Source: Clostridia bacterium (lineage in GTDB: Bacteria > Bacillota > Clostridia > Christensenellales > Borkfalkiaceae). Taken from it: DNA of 35,485 bases. Below are positions 24,006-33,213 of this stretch, piece after piece (within the stretch, counting starts at the first letter, position 1; each line of letters opens with the position of its first letter). Location of the stretch: assembly GCA_021203865.1 (NCBI GenBank), contig JAJQAJ010000034.1, positions 1 through 35,485 on the forward strand, read 5' to 3'. The position numbers and the translations under genes are program-made. A model generated the notes under the pieces. The model saw only the letters and a program-made list of their open reading frames with translations. It was not told the DNA's origin and ran no database searches.

Positions 24006-25691
24006 ATGTCTGACATAATGACACCTTTAAACATTTGGGACGGCTTGGACCTTGGCCTTGAGCCCAAGTGCAGGGTTTTAGAAGAATTTAAAGAAGACGA
24101 CGTGACCTTGCGTCACCTTATGTTTCTCGGAAGAGACACGGGAGAGGGAAGGGTTGAAATACACGGAGTGATGGCGTATTCAGGTGACGTACCTTCCGAC
24201 AGGGGGGTGCTGTATCTTCCCGACTCCGGGGACGCCGTCAGCGTCGACATTTTGAAGCTTTTCGCGTCAAAGGGGTATTCCGTTCTCGCCGTCGATTACC
24301 GCGGTGAGGGCTTCAAGGGCGAATATTTCACGAGATACCCTCAGAATGTGTCCTACGCCAATGTCAAAAAGGCGGGCAGGAGAAAGAATTTCGTTGACGA
24401 AACCGCGGACAGGACCTCATGGTACGAATGGTGTGCCGCGGCGCTTTACGGAAAGTCGCTTTTAGACCTTATCACGGGCTCAGCGCACACCGCCGTGGTG
24501 GGACACAAGGACGGCGGGGAGATAGCCTGGAAAATAATAACGAAGGGAGAATTTTCCTGTGCCGTGATAATTTCCGCCGCGGGCTGGGATTACTGCGAGG
24601 GACACAGCAAGTTTGACAACACCGAGCCCGCGCTGTCGGACGAAAGGTACAGGTTCATCGCGGGAGTTGACTCCCAGTCTTTCGCTGGTTACGCCGGATG
24701 TCCCGTCATGATGATCTGCACGCTCCACGACGAGGGTTTCGATTACGACAGGGCCTATGACACGTTCATAAGAATAAACGGCGAGCACGCCTCTGAAAGC
24801 GTCATCCTCTATTCTCTTCCATGTTTCAATTTCGTCTCCAGAAGGGCCACGAAGAACATGTTCATGTATCTCGATAAATTTGTCTCGGAAAGGCAGATAT
24901 TCATTCCTCGTTCCTCGGACGTCGAAATAGTCATGGACGAAGAGAAAAACCTCGTCGCCAAAGTTTCTTTGGACCCGGACGGTCAAAGAGAGCACTGTGA
25001 CCTTTATTTCGCGGAAGATGAACTGGATTTTAGGAAGAGGTTCTGGAATCAGGCGAAATTTTTGAATTCGGATCCCGAGAGCGGCATAACCTCGTTTTCT
25101 CTCGACATAGCGAAAGGCACAAGCCAGATATTCGTTCTCGCGAGGTCAAAGTACACGAACGGCTTCACCGTGTGGTCCAAAATTTACACAAAAAAAACAT
25201 CGGGTGTTTTTAAAAATTCAGCGTCCAGGCAAAAAGTTCTCTTTTTCGCGGACGGAAAAGACGCGTCCTGCGACGGGTTTTCCATGATTGACGTGAGATG
25301 CGGCGCCGTCGGCGGCGTTTTCGCCACCGACAAATCCTCTGGACCCAAAATAGTTGAAAGGGACGGACTTTTCGGCATAACCTCGCCACGGGGCATCACC
25401 ACATGGAAGATTTCCTCCAAAAGATACGCGCCCGGCGAGGGCGACTCATTAAAACTCGATCTTTACACCGACGAGGAAGGCGAGGTGACGGTAGAACTTT
25501 ACGACAGTGACCTTCGCGTGTATTACAGCGCGAAGATAAAGGCGCTGGGGAAGGTGTGGCAGGATGAAATACTTGACACCCGGGATTTCAAAAGCGACGC
25601 CGGGATGCCGCTACCTTCGTTTCTTCTCGCCGACAGGCTTTCCGTCTTTTCAAGGACACCGTTTGCGGTGAATAACCTCATGTGGCTCTAA
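24006..25691 (+). CDS. alpha/beta-hydrolase-fold protein, probably catalytically altered
   Basis: The 561-residue product has an alpha/beta-hydrolase core of the acetylxylan-esterase/dipeptidyl-peptidase-like type in residues about 20-290. Evidence is VLAVDYRGEG with an oxyanion-region context, an ISAAGWD segment, and a nucleophile-elbow sequence VVGHKDGGEIAWK (from residue 164). The usual GxSxG serine is replaced by Lys at 168. Residues after about 300 form a second, beta-rich region that ends at NLMWL. No signal peptide is seen. It is the first gene of the plus-strand unit. GGGAG lies 6 nt before ATG 24006; a TTG two codons earlier is less likely. Function is unknown; a substrate-binding or regulatory pseudoenzyme is possible. 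Confidence 0.75.
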   Translation: MSDIMTPLNIWDGLDLGLEPKCRVLEEFKEDDVTLRHLMFLGRDTGEGRVEIHGVMAYSGDVPSDRGVLYLPDSGDAVSVDILKLFASKGYSVLAVDYRGEGFKGEYFTRYPQNVSYANVKKAGRRKNFVDETADRTSWYEWCAAALYGKSLLDLITGSAHTAVVGHKDGGEIAWKIITKGEFSCAVIISAAGWDYCEGHSKFDNTEPALSDERYRFIAGVDSQSFAGYAGCPVMMICTLHDEGFDYDRAYDTFIRINGEHASESVILYSLPCFNFVSRRATKNMFMYLDKFVSERQIFIPRSSDVEIVMDEEKNLVAKVSLDPDGQREHCDLYFAEDELDFRKRFWNQAKFLNSDPESGITSFSLDIAKGTSQIFVLARSKYTNGFTVWSKIYTKKTSGVFKNSASRQKVLFFADGKDASCDGFSMIDVRCGAVGGVFATDKSSGPKIVERDGLFGITSPRGITTWKISSKRYAPGEGDSLKLDLYTDEEGEVTVELYDSDLRVYYSAKIKALGKVWQDEILDTRDFKSDAGMPLPSFLLADRLSVFSRTPFAVNNLMWL

Positions 25692-25707
25692 GCTTTGGGG
25701 ACGTGAC

Positions 25708-26367
25708 ATGGGCTCTCTTCCGCTTGCCAATAGATATGAAAAAAACGGGCGCGGTGACATAATTTTAGACATCGTCATAATAGTTTTGCTCGTCATAATT
25801 CTGGCGGTTGTCGCACTCTACAACTCTTTTATGTGTATAGAGGTCGCTGGTGTTTCGATGGAGCCTACGATATACGACGGTGACTATGTCATCATCAGGG
25901 ACAAGACCCCGACGTACGGCGATATTGTGGTGGTTGACGCCAAATATGAAGCGGACGGAGCGGTGAAAACGATGAGTATCATAAAGAGGGTCATAGCCTT
26001 AGGCGGGGACACCCTTTATCTCGACCGCGGAAAGCTTTTCATGAAGCACGAAGGCGAGGAAGAATTTTCATTTGTCGAAGAGGACTATCTAGATCCCGAA
26101 TACTGTGAAAACATGAGTGCCAACACGTACCCCAAGCTGTCTTCCGGCCGGGTCGACGAAGAAGGGTTCACGGTTTCCGAAGGCTGCATGTTTCTCATGG
26201 GCGACAACAGGGATTTAAGTTCGGACTCCAGAGACAAATTTGGAGAGGTGCCGGTGTCAAACGTCGTCGGAGTGGTCACTGACTGGTCTTTGAAACATGT
26301 CGGCGGCGTCACGGCCTGGTTTTCGTTCTGGAATAAATCATTGCCTCAGTTTTTTGGCATAAGTTAA
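25708..26367 (+). CDS. lepB: type I signal peptidase
   Basis: The 219-residue membrane protease removes signal peptides from exported proteins. One transmembrane helix lies at about 18-38, then the catalytic serine S50 in GVSMEPT, a general-base lysine K93 in IIKRVIALGGD, and the C-terminal GDNRDLSSDSRDKFGEVP box. It has the single-membrane-segment layout of Gram-positive SipS-type enzymes. It starts 16 nt after the hydrolase gene, with GGGGA 7 nt before the ATG. Confidence 0.95.
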   Translation: MGSLPLANRYEKNGRGDIILDIVIIVLLVIILAVVALYNSFMCIEVAGVSMEPTIYDGDYVIIRDKTPTYGDIVVVDAKYEADGAVKTMSIIKRVIALGGDTLYLDRGKLFMKHEGEEEFSFVEEDYLDPEYCENMSANTYPKLSSGRVDEEGFTVSEGCMFLMGDNRDLSSDSRDKFGEVPVSNVVGVVTDWSLKHVGGVTAWFSFWNKSLPQFFGIS

Positions 26368-26396
26368 GACAAAATTTTTAAGCGGAGAAAAAAATC

Positions 26397-26666
26397 ATGC
26401 GCGCGGTAGTTACGGTTGTGGGAAAGGACAAAACTGGGATAATCGCGAGGATATCCCAATTCCTTTCGGAAAAAGGAGCAAATATTTTAGACATATCCCA
26501 GACAATCATGGAGGAGTATTTCGCCATGATAATGCTTGTCGACCTCACGGAGGCGAAAGAGCCCCTCTCGGAGCTTTCGGAGGACTGCTCAAAGCTTGGC
26601 GAGAAAATCGGCATGTCAATACACATACAGCATGAAGAGATATTCAACGTCATGCACGACGTGTGA
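26397..26666 (+). CDS. ACT-domain protein (UPF0237)
   Basis: The 89-residue product is one ACT domain, close in length to UPF0237 proteins. The ligand-binding loop has VGKDKTGIIARISQFL, and the middle segment is ILDISQTI. ACT domains bind amino acids or other small ligands and usually regulate a partner. It is followed 10 nt later by a UPF0210 gene, a pairing conserved in Clostridia and some archaea, so the two are probably partners. The ligand is unknown. Confidence 0.9.
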   Translation: MRAVVTVVGKDKTGIIARISQFLSEKGANILDISQTIMEEYFAMIMLVDLTEAKEPLSELSEDCSKLGEKIGMSIHIQHEEIFNVMHDV

Positions 26667-26676
26667 GGTTTGAAAG

Positions 26677-28032
26677 ATGTTCAGTACGCAAGACGTTCTT
26701 GAAACTGTCAACATGATTGACAGGGAACACCTCGACATCCGCACCGTGACCATGGGCATATCGCTTCTTCCGTGCGTTCGCGAAAGCGCGCAAAAGACCG
26801 CGGACGCCGTCTATGACGAGGTGATGAAAAAAGCCGGGAACCTCGTGTCTGTCGCGGAGGCTCTGTCCCGTGAGTACGGCATTCCCATCGTCAACAAGAG
26901 GGTTTCGGTGACGCCCGTGAGCCTTGTCACCGCGGCATTCCCCAAGGCGTCGGGCCTTATCGCGAAGGCTCTCGACAAAGCCGCGAAAGATTTGGGAATT
27001 GACTTTTTGGGTGGGTACACGGCGCTTGTCCACAAGGGCATGACTTCGTATGAGAGAGATTTCATAAACACCATTCCGGAGGTCCTATCGTCCACGGAGA
27101 GACTTTGTTCGTCAGTCAACGTGGGCTCGTCCAAATCCGGCATCAACATGGACGCCGTGGCGCTCATGGGAAACATCATAAAGAAATGCGCGGAGGCCAC
27201 AAAGGAGAGATGCGGCTTCGGCTGCGCGAAGCTCGTCGTCTTCTGCAACGCTGTGGAGGACAATCCTTTCATGGCGGGAGCTTTCCACGGAGTGGGGGAG
27301 GCGTCCCCGGTCATAAACGTCGGCGTGTCCGGTCCCGGTGTCGTGCTGCACGCCATTGAGGCGGCGCCTGAAAGCAATCTCACCGAACTTTCCGAAACAA
27401 TAAAGAGAACAGCCTTCAAAATAACGAGGGCGGGACAGCTTGTCGCGAAAGAGGCCGCCAGCCGTCTGGGCGCGGAGTTTGGCATTGTCGATCTGTCGCT
27501 CGCCCCTACGCCCGCGAGAGGCGATTCCGTGGCGGAAATACTTGAAATGATGGGCCTTGAAAGAGTGGGCACCCACGGCACGACGGCTTGTCTCGCCATG
27601 CTCAACGACGCGGTGAAAAAAGGTGGTGTCATGGCAAGCTCCAAAGTGGGGGGACTTTCCGGCGCGTTCATTCCCGTGTCCGAGGACGCCGGCATGATAG
27701 ACTCCGTAAAAGAGGGCACGCTTGCACTCGACAAACTGGAGGCCATGACGGCTGTATGCTCCGTGGGGATTGACATGGTGGCCGTGCCGGGCGACACACC
27801 GGAGGACACGATTGCGGCGATAATAGCTGACGAGGCGGCCATCGGCATGGTGAACAACAAGACAACGGCCGTGAGGGTAATTCCCGCGCCGGGAAAGAAT
27901 GTCGGTGATGAGGTGAATTTCGGAGGTCTTCTCGGGAAGGCGCCCGTCATGCCCGTGCATCCTGAATCGTCTTCGGCGTTCATACGAAGAGGCGGACTCA
28001 TTCCCGCGCCGATACACTCGAATAAAAACTGA
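26677..28032 (+). CDS. UPF0210/DUF711 family protein
   Basis: The 451-residue product matches the UPF0210 (PFL-family) proteins in length and in repeated Gly-rich segments such as [20 protein letters not shown] and [15 protein letters not shown]. The structural family is related to the glycyl-radical fold, but the radical glycine and activating partner are not evident. Its biochemical role is not established. GAGG 8 nt upstream marks the start. The conserved ACT partner directly upstream suggests small-molecule control. Confidence 0.9.
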   Translation: MFSTQDVLETVNMIDREHLDIRTVTMGISLLPCVRESAQKTADAVYDEVMKKAGNLVSVAEALSREYGIPIVNKRVSVTPVSLVTAAFPKASGLIAKALDKAAKDLGIDFLGGYTALVHKGMTSYERDFINTIPEVLSSTERLCSSVNVGSSKSGINMDAVALMGNIIKKCAEATKERCGFGCAKLVVFCNAVEDNPFMAGAFHGVGEASPVINVGVSGPGVVLHAIEAAPESNLTELSETIKRTAFKITRAGQLVAKEAASRLGAEFGIVDLSLAPTPARGDSVAEILEMMGLERVGTHGTTACLAMLNDAVKKGGVMASSKVGGLSGAFIPVSEDAGMIDSVKEGTLALDKLEAMTAVCSVGIDMVAVPGDTPEDTIAAIIADEAAIGMVNNKTTAVRVIPAPGKNVGDEVNFGGLLGKAPVMPVHPESSSAFIRRGGLIPAPIHSNKN

Positions 28033-28048
28033 TTTTTTAGGAGAAAAC

Positions 28049-29827
28049 ATGAAAAGACAGGACGTTGAAAAAAACCGCACTTGGGCGATTGAAGACCTGT
28101 GTCCTTCCGATGAGGAGTGGGAAAGGCTCTTTGGTGAAGCCGAGGCTAAGATTGACTTTTCTTCATATGAGGGAAAGCTTTCCGACAAGAAAATTCTCTT
28201 GAAGTTTTTTAAGGCAACCGACGAGCTTGATGAGGAGATTTCAAGGCTCGCGGTCTACGCGAACATGCGTCATGACGAGGACACGGCGGTCGCCAAATAC
28301 ACCTCATGCAACGCGAGGGTGGGAATGCTCATTTCCAATTATTCGCAGGCGACAAGCTTTTTTGAAAGCGAGCTCACGTCCCTTTCCGACGAATATTTCG
28401 ATGAACTTTTGTCTGACAAAGATTTTTCCGATTACGATTATTCACTCAAAAAGTTGAAGGCCGGCAAAGCGCACGTCCTTACCGCCGCCGAAGAAAAGAT
28501 TGTGGCGCTCTCGTCTGAAACTTTGGGTTCGTTTTACGAGATTTTCGGCATGCTCGACAACGCCGATCTTCCCCTTCCCATGATATCAATAAACGGCGAG
28601 GAAACTAAACTTACGCACGGGCTTTACGGAGTGCTCCTGAAAGACGACAATAGAGACTTAAGACGCGAAGCGTATGAAAAGTATTACGCCACGTATGATT
28701 CTCTCATCAACACGCTCGCCGCGAATTATTACGGCAATGTCAGAAAGGATGTCTTCTCGGCGAGAGTATATAAATTCGACAGCTGCCTTTCCGCGGCGCT
28801 CTTCCGTGAGGATGTGAAACCTTGCGTGTACGAGAATCTTCTCAAATCTGTCGAAAAGGGATTTTCCGCCTTGCATAGGTACGTCGCGGACAGAAAAAAG
28901 ATTTTAGGTCTCGACAAACTTTATTTTTATGACATGTATGTCAGTCTTGTCGAAAACGCGGAGATGAAGCTTTCATATGACGAGGCGTACGACCTCGTGG
29001 TAGAAGGACTTGGCGTTCTCGGAAAAGACTACCAGACGCTTTTGAGACGCGCGCACGACGAAAGATGGATAGACGTCGAGGAGACGGAGGGCAAGCGCTC
29101 CGGCGCGTACAGCATAGGAATAAAGGGTTACCACCCGTATGTTCTTCTGAACTACAAACCCGCAACGAACGAGATCTTCACGATAGCGCATGAGATGGGG
29201 CATTCCCTGCACACGTATTTTTCATCTGAAAATCAGCCCTATCACAAGTCCGATTACAAGATTTTCGTCGCCGAGGTCGCGAGCACGGTCAACGAGGTGC
29301 TTTTGCTGAAATACCTTTACGGCAAATCGGACGATGTCACTTTGAAAAAATATCTTCTCAACTATTATTTGGAAATGATAAGGACCACGCTTTTCCGTCA
29401 GACCATGTTCGCGGAATTCGAGTATGAAGCGCACAGCGCCGTCGAGTCGGGGACACCGCTCACGAAGGACAATTTAAGCGACATGTACGCAACTCTCGGG
29501 AAAAAATACTACGGCGACGCCGTCGAACACGACCACAACATATCCATAGAGTGGGCGAGGATCCCTCATTTCTATCGCTCGTTCTATGTGTACAAATACG
29601 CGACCGGGATAACCGCCGCCATGAACATAGTGGGAAGGATTTTGACGGAAGGCGACAAAGCTATAAAAGACTACTTCGCTTTTCTCTCTTCCGGAGATTC
29701 CGCGGACCCCGTGTCTCTTTTAAGACTCGCGGGTGTTGACCTTGAAACGGAAGCGCCCTTCGAGTATGCGATGAAGGAGTTTGAAGACACGCTATCCGAG
29801 TTTGAACGGCTAAGTGGCATAGGGTAA
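28049..29827 (+). CDS. pepF: oligoendopeptidase F
   Basis: The 592-residue M3-family metallopeptidase degrades short peptides in the cytoplasm. The zinc motif HEMGH is at 381-385 and the third ligand is E409 in EVASTVNE. A helical N-terminal PepF domain precedes the catalytic part. Length is normal for PepF. GGAG is present just before the ATG. It sits 16 nt after the UPF0210 gene and 8 nt before dnaB, in the same unit. Confidence 0.95.
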   Translation: MKRQDVEKNRTWAIEDLCPSDEEWERLFGEAEAKIDFSSYEGKLSDKKILLKFFKATDELDEEISRLAVYANMRHDEDTAVAKYTSCNARVGMLISNYSQATSFFESELTSLSDEYFDELLSDKDFSDYDYSLKKLKAGKAHVLTAAEEKIVALSSETLGSFYEIFGMLDNADLPLPMISINGEETKLTHGLYGVLLKDDNRDLRREAYEKYYATYDSLINTLAANYYGNVRKDVFSARVYKFDSCLSAALFREDVKPCVYENLLKSVEKGFSALHRYVADRKKILGLDKLYFYDMYVSLVENAEMKLSYDEAYDLVVEGLGVLGKDYQTLLRRAHDERWIDVEETEGKRSGAYSIGIKGYHPYVLLNYKPATNEIFTIAHEMGHSLHTYFSSENQPYHKSDYKIFVAEVASTVNEVLLLKYLYGKSDDVTLKKYLLNYYLEMIRTTLFRQTMFAEFEYEAHSAVESGTPLTKDNLSDMYATLGKKYYGDAVEHDHNISIEWARIPHFYRSFYVYKYATGITAAMNIVGRILTEGDKAIKDYFAFLSSGDSADPVSLLRLAGVDLETEAPFEYAMKEFEDTLSEFERLSGIG

Positions 29828-29835
29828 GGATAAAT

Positions 29836-31290
29836 ATGGCAGACGGTCTGACAATGCCCGCGAGCCTTGAAGCGGAACAGTCGCTTTTAGGCTGCATGAT
29901 AATAGATAACGACATCTGCGTCGACGTTTTGGAGTCTCTCGATGAGATAGATTTCTACCAGCAGTCCCATAAATACATTTTGGAGTGCATGAAGGAGATT
30001 TACGCCGAGAGAAAACCCGTCGACCTTGTCACGCTCTCCGACAAAATGGAGACCAAGCAGTATCTCGACAAGTGCGGCGGGATGGAGTATCTCACAGAGA
30101 TAGCCTCGTCAATTCCCACGGCGGCGAACTTTCGGCACTATTTCGACATCGTGAGGCGCGACAGCACCAACAGGGCGCTCATACGCGCGGCCGGTGAGAT
30201 ACAGAAAAACGCCATGACTGTTGACGACGCCGAAAGCAACATCGCCGCCGCGGAAAAACTCGTCTACGACATCTCAGAAACCAGAGACACCTCCACGATG
30301 AAGGACATCAGGACGAGCGGAGGTGTCGCTGAGGTCATGGACAAGTTTCAGCTCATTCACAACGACAAAAACGCGCTGAAAGGCGTCATGTCGGGATTTT
30401 CCGGTCTTGACAGACTGACGAACGGATTTCAGAAAGGAGACCTCATCGTCATCGCGGCGCGCCCAGGAATGGGCAAGACCTCGCTTTCCATGAACATAGT
30501 CGAGAATGCGATAACAGGTTCTCAGAAAGCGGTATGCGTGGTCTTTTCACTTGAAATGCCGCAGATTCAGATTCTGCAGCGTCTCGTGTGTTCCAACGCT
30601 CACGTCTCCATGAAAAAGGCGCTCGCGGGAGAGCTTCTGCCCGAGGACTGGAAAAATCTCGCGAAAGCCCAGGCGAGACTTGAGGAGTGTTCGCTTTTCA
30701 TTGACGATTCGTCGAGGATGACCCCGGCCGAGGTGCTTTCCAAATGCCGGAGGATAAAGGCGAGCGAAAAAAGACTTGACCTTGTCATGGTTGACTACAT
30801 CCAGCTCATGACCCCGGGCGCGAATTACCGCCTGACCGAAAATAGGTCCGAGGAAGTCGGAAGAATTACGAGAGAGCTCAAAATTATAGCGAAGGAGCTG
30901 GACGTGCCCATTCTGGCCCTGTCTCAGCTTCGCAGAATAGAAGGCAACAAGGAGCCGCAGCTCTCTGACCTTCGCGAATCGGGCGCTATTGAGCAGGACG
31001 CCGACATTGTCATGTTCATAAACCGGCCCGACGTCAATCTCTCGGCGAAAGAACTCGCGGACAGTGTGGCAAGCGGGGCAGTGGTGAAAGACGAGGCGCA
31101 GCTTAAAATAGCCAAGCACAGGAACGGCGAAACCGGGACGGTCAAGCTTCACTTCAACGGCGAATTCACGCAGTTCGTCTCCGCGGCGACCTCAACGGAG
31201 GAAGATTACGCGTCCTCCAAATTCAGTAGTGCCAAGTCAAAGTCCGATGCGGCGCCAAAAAATTTCGACGACGACAACACGCCGTTTTGA
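29836..31290 (+). CDS. dnaB: replicative DNA helicase
   Basis: The 484-residue hexameric helicase unwinds DNA at the fork. The N-terminal domain begins PASLEAEQSLLGCMI, and a linker precedes the RecA-like ATPase. Walker A ARPGMGKT is at 208-215 with K214, Walker B is VMVDYIQLM, and the C-terminal signatures SQLRR and LSDLRESGAIEQDADIV are intact. AAGGA lies 6 nt before the ATG. The C-terminal 25 residues are low-complexity. Its usual neighbours in Firmicutes (rplI) are not present. A loader for this helicase is not seen in the window. Confidence 0.96.
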   Translation: MADGLTMPASLEAEQSLLGCMIIDNDICVDVLESLDEIDFYQQSHKYILECMKEIYAERKPVDLVTLSDKMETKQYLDKCGGMEYLTEIASSIPTAANFRHYFDIVRRDSTNRALIRAAGEIQKNAMTVDDAESNIAAAEKLVYDISETRDTSTMKDIRTSGGVAEVMDKFQLIHNDKNALKGVMSGFSGLDRLTNGFQKGDLIVIAARPGMGKTSLSMNIVENAITGSQKAVCVVFSLEMPQIQILQRLVCSNAHVSMKKALAGELLPEDWKNLAKAQARLEECSLFIDDSSRMTPAEVLSKCRRIKASEKRLDLVMVDYIQLMTPGANYRLTENRSEEVGRITRELKIIAKELDVPILALSQLRRIEGNKEPQLSDLRESGAIEQDADIVMFINRPDVNLSAKELADSVASGAVVKDEAQLKIAKHRNGETGTVKLHFNGEFTQFVSAATSTEEDYASSKFSSAKSKSDAAPKNFDDDNTPF

Positions 31291-31293
31291 GAC

Positions 31294-32301
31294 ATGACGA
31301 CGACAATTTACCCGCCTTGCGAAAATTCATTGTCACACGCCGCTCAAATCATAAAACGCGGTGGGCTTGTCGCGTTTCCAACGGAAACCGTCTACGGCCT
31401 CGGCGCGAACGCGCTTGATGACTTAGCCGTTAAAAAAATTTTTGAGGTCAAAGGCAGGCCTGGCGACAACCCTCTCATATGCCATGTGCATCCGGGATAC
31501 GACATAGGAAGGATAGTGTCATTCGTGCCTCCGTACGCTGAAAAGCTCAAAGCAGCATTCGTTCCCGGACCTCTTACCATGGTTTACAAATCGTGCGGCG
31601 CGGTTTCTTCCCTTGTGTCCGCAGGCCTTGACACGCTCGCCGTGAGAGTGCCTTCTCATCCTTTGGCGCAAAAATTTCTAGAACTTTGCGATCTTCCCGT
31701 CGCCGCGCCTTCCGCGAACGTTTCAAAACACGTCAGCCCCGTTACGGCACAGCATGTCGTTGACGATTTGGACGGTAAAATAGAATGCGTTCTCGACGGC
31801 GGAAAATGCGCGGGCGGCATAGAAAGCACGGTCATCGACTGTACGGGCGAATTTCCAATAATATTGCGGGAGGGCCTTGTGACGAGGCGTGACATAGAGA
31901 AGGTGACCGGAAGGTGCGACGTTCACACCCCAAAAGAAGGAGAGAAGGTTCGTTCTCCCGGCATGAAATACCGTCATTACTCTCCGAACTGCCCGGCGTA
32001 TCTTTTTCACGCGGAAAATTTAAGCGGCGCGCTGAAACTTTACGACGAACTCGCGAAAAAAGGCAAGAACCCCGTTCTCTTAACGGATGAAAAGGCTTCG
32101 ATGCTGACCGGTGAGAGAATGTGCGTCTCATTGGGTTCGACGGACAAAGAGGCCGCGAGCAGTCTCTACGGTGCGCTCCGCGAAGCGGAAAAATCGTCAG
32201 GTGCGATTATAGCCGTTGAACCATCCCTCATAGGCGGCGTGATGGACGGCGTTCTCAATAGGCTCAAAAAGGCGTGCGGAGGTAAATATGTCGGACAATA
32301 A
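31294..32301 (+). CDS. sua5: L-threonylcarbamoyladenylate synthase (Sua5/YwlC)
   Basis: The 335-residue enzyme makes threonylcarbamoyl-AMP from threonine, bicarbonate and ATP for the t6A modification of tRNAs reading ANN codons. The YrdC domain has GGLVAFPTETVYGLGANA and KGRPGDNPLICHV. The C-terminal Sua5 domain follows the SPGMKYRHYSP linker. The ribosome site is weak, and the gene starts 3 nt after dnaB. The order Sua5, YwlE, RpiB matches Bacillus subtilis ywlC-ywlE-ywlF (established). Confidence 0.95.
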   Translation: MTTTIYPPCENSLSHAAQIIKRGGLVAFPTETVYGLGANALDDLAVKKIFEVKGRPGDNPLICHVHPGYDIGRIVSFVPPYAEKLKAAFVPGPLTMVYKSCGAVSSLVSAGLDTLAVRVPSHPLAQKFLELCDLPVAAPSANVSKHVSPVTAQHVVDDLDGKIECVLDGGKCAGGIESTVIDCTGEFPIILREGLVTRRDIEKVTGRCDVHTPKEGEKVRSPGMKYRHYSPNCPAYLFHAENLSGALKLYDELAKKGKNPVLLTDEKASMLTGERMCVSLGSTDKEAASSLYGALREAEKSSGAIIAVEPSLIGGVMDGVLNRLKKACGGKYVGQ

Positions 32302-32767
32302 ACCCAAAAGAAAGAGAAAGTATGTCCTTTTCGTCTGCACGGGCAACACCTGCCGGAGCCCTATGGCCGAGGCTATTTTGAATAGTCTCATTAAAAAGAA
32401 CAAGATAACATGGTGGAAAGCGAAATCGAGGGGCGTTCAGGCGGAAGTTGGCGGTACGATAAGCAAAAACAGCTTCGACGCCCTTAAAGAGATAGGTGTG
32501 GACCCCGGAAAATTTAAACCTAAACAGCTCACGGAAAAAGATCTCGATTCGAGTTTTCTCGTTGTCTTCATGACGGCGCGCCAGCAGGCGATGTTCCCGG
32601 GACGCACAAACACATGCGCGATGTCGGATATAAGCGGCTGTGACGTACCCGACCCATACGGACTCGGACTTGACGCGTACAGAAAAACCCGCGACGCCAT
32701 ATATGACGCCTGCGAAAAACTAGTTGACATAATAAAAAAACACGATGAGGAGAATTTGGACCCATGA
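32288..32767 (+). CDS. ywlE: low-molecular-weight phosphatase, YwlE-type (protein-arginine phosphatase)
   Basis: The 159-residue product has the low-molecular-weight phosphatase loop FVCTGNTCRSPMAE, with catalytic C17, T21 and R23, and general acid D122 in PDPYG. In Bacillus YwlE the Thr at the T21 position gives specificity for phosphoarginine, so the same activity is inferred. A basic N-terminal tail (KPKRKRK) is an extra feature. It overlaps the end of sua5 by 14 nt; GGAGG is 5 nt before the ATG. No McsB kinase is in the window. Confidence 0.9.
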   Translation: MSDNKPKRKRKYVLFVCTGNTCRSPMAEAILNSLIKKNKITWWKAKSRGVQAEVGGTISKNSFDALKEIGVDPGKFKPKQLTEKDLDSSFLVVFMTARQQAMFPGRTNTCAMSDISGCDVPDPYGLGLDAYRKTRDAIYDACEKLVDIIKKHDEENLDP

Positions 32768-33213
32768 AAATTTGTCTCTGCTCGGACCACGGCGGGCTGG
32801 GCCTCAAAAAGGCTGTCATGAAATATCTCGATGATTCGGGCTATGAATACAAAGACTTCGGCTGTTTTAGCCAGGACAGCTGCGACTATCCCGATTTCGC
32901 CTATCCCGCGGCGAAAGCCCTCGCGAAGGGAGAATACGACAGGGGCATTTTCATCTGTTCCACGGGGATAGGGATGTCCATCGTCGCGAACAAGGTGAAG
33001 GGCGTGAGATGCGCGCACTGCCATGACGTGTACTGCGCCGAATTTACCCGCCGCCACAATGACGCCAACGCACTCGCGATTGGTGAAAAGGTAGTTGGGG
33101 AAGGCTATGCCCTTGAAATTGTCAAGGTCTTTTTGGAGACGGAGTTTGAGGGCGGCAGGCACGAGAGACGCGTGGGCAAGATATCAAAAATAGAGGATGA
33201 GGAGTTCAAGTGA
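32764..33213 (+). CDS. rpiB: ribose-5-phosphate isomerase B
   Basis: The 149-residue enzyme interconverts ribose 5-phosphate and ribulose 5-phosphate in the pentose phosphate pathway. The motifs SDHGG (7-11), the catalytic cysteine C65 in ICSTGIGMSIVANK and the following VRCAHCHDVY are present. Length is typical. It overlaps ywlE by ATGA and the next gene by GTGA, so it is translationally coupled on both sides. Confidence 0.95.
   Translation: MKICLCSDHGGLGLKKAVMKYLDDSGYEYKDFGCFSQDSCDYPDFAYPAAKALAKGEYDRGIFICSTGIGMSIVANKVKGVRCAHCHDVYCAEFTRRHNDANALAIGEKVVGEGYALEIVKVFLETEFEGGRHERRVGKISKIEDEEFK

Noticed and set aside
26811-28001. 396-codon minus-strand open frame opposite the UPF0210 gene
   Set aside because: The plus-strand gene has family motifs, a ribosome site and operon context; the reverse frame reflects codon bias.
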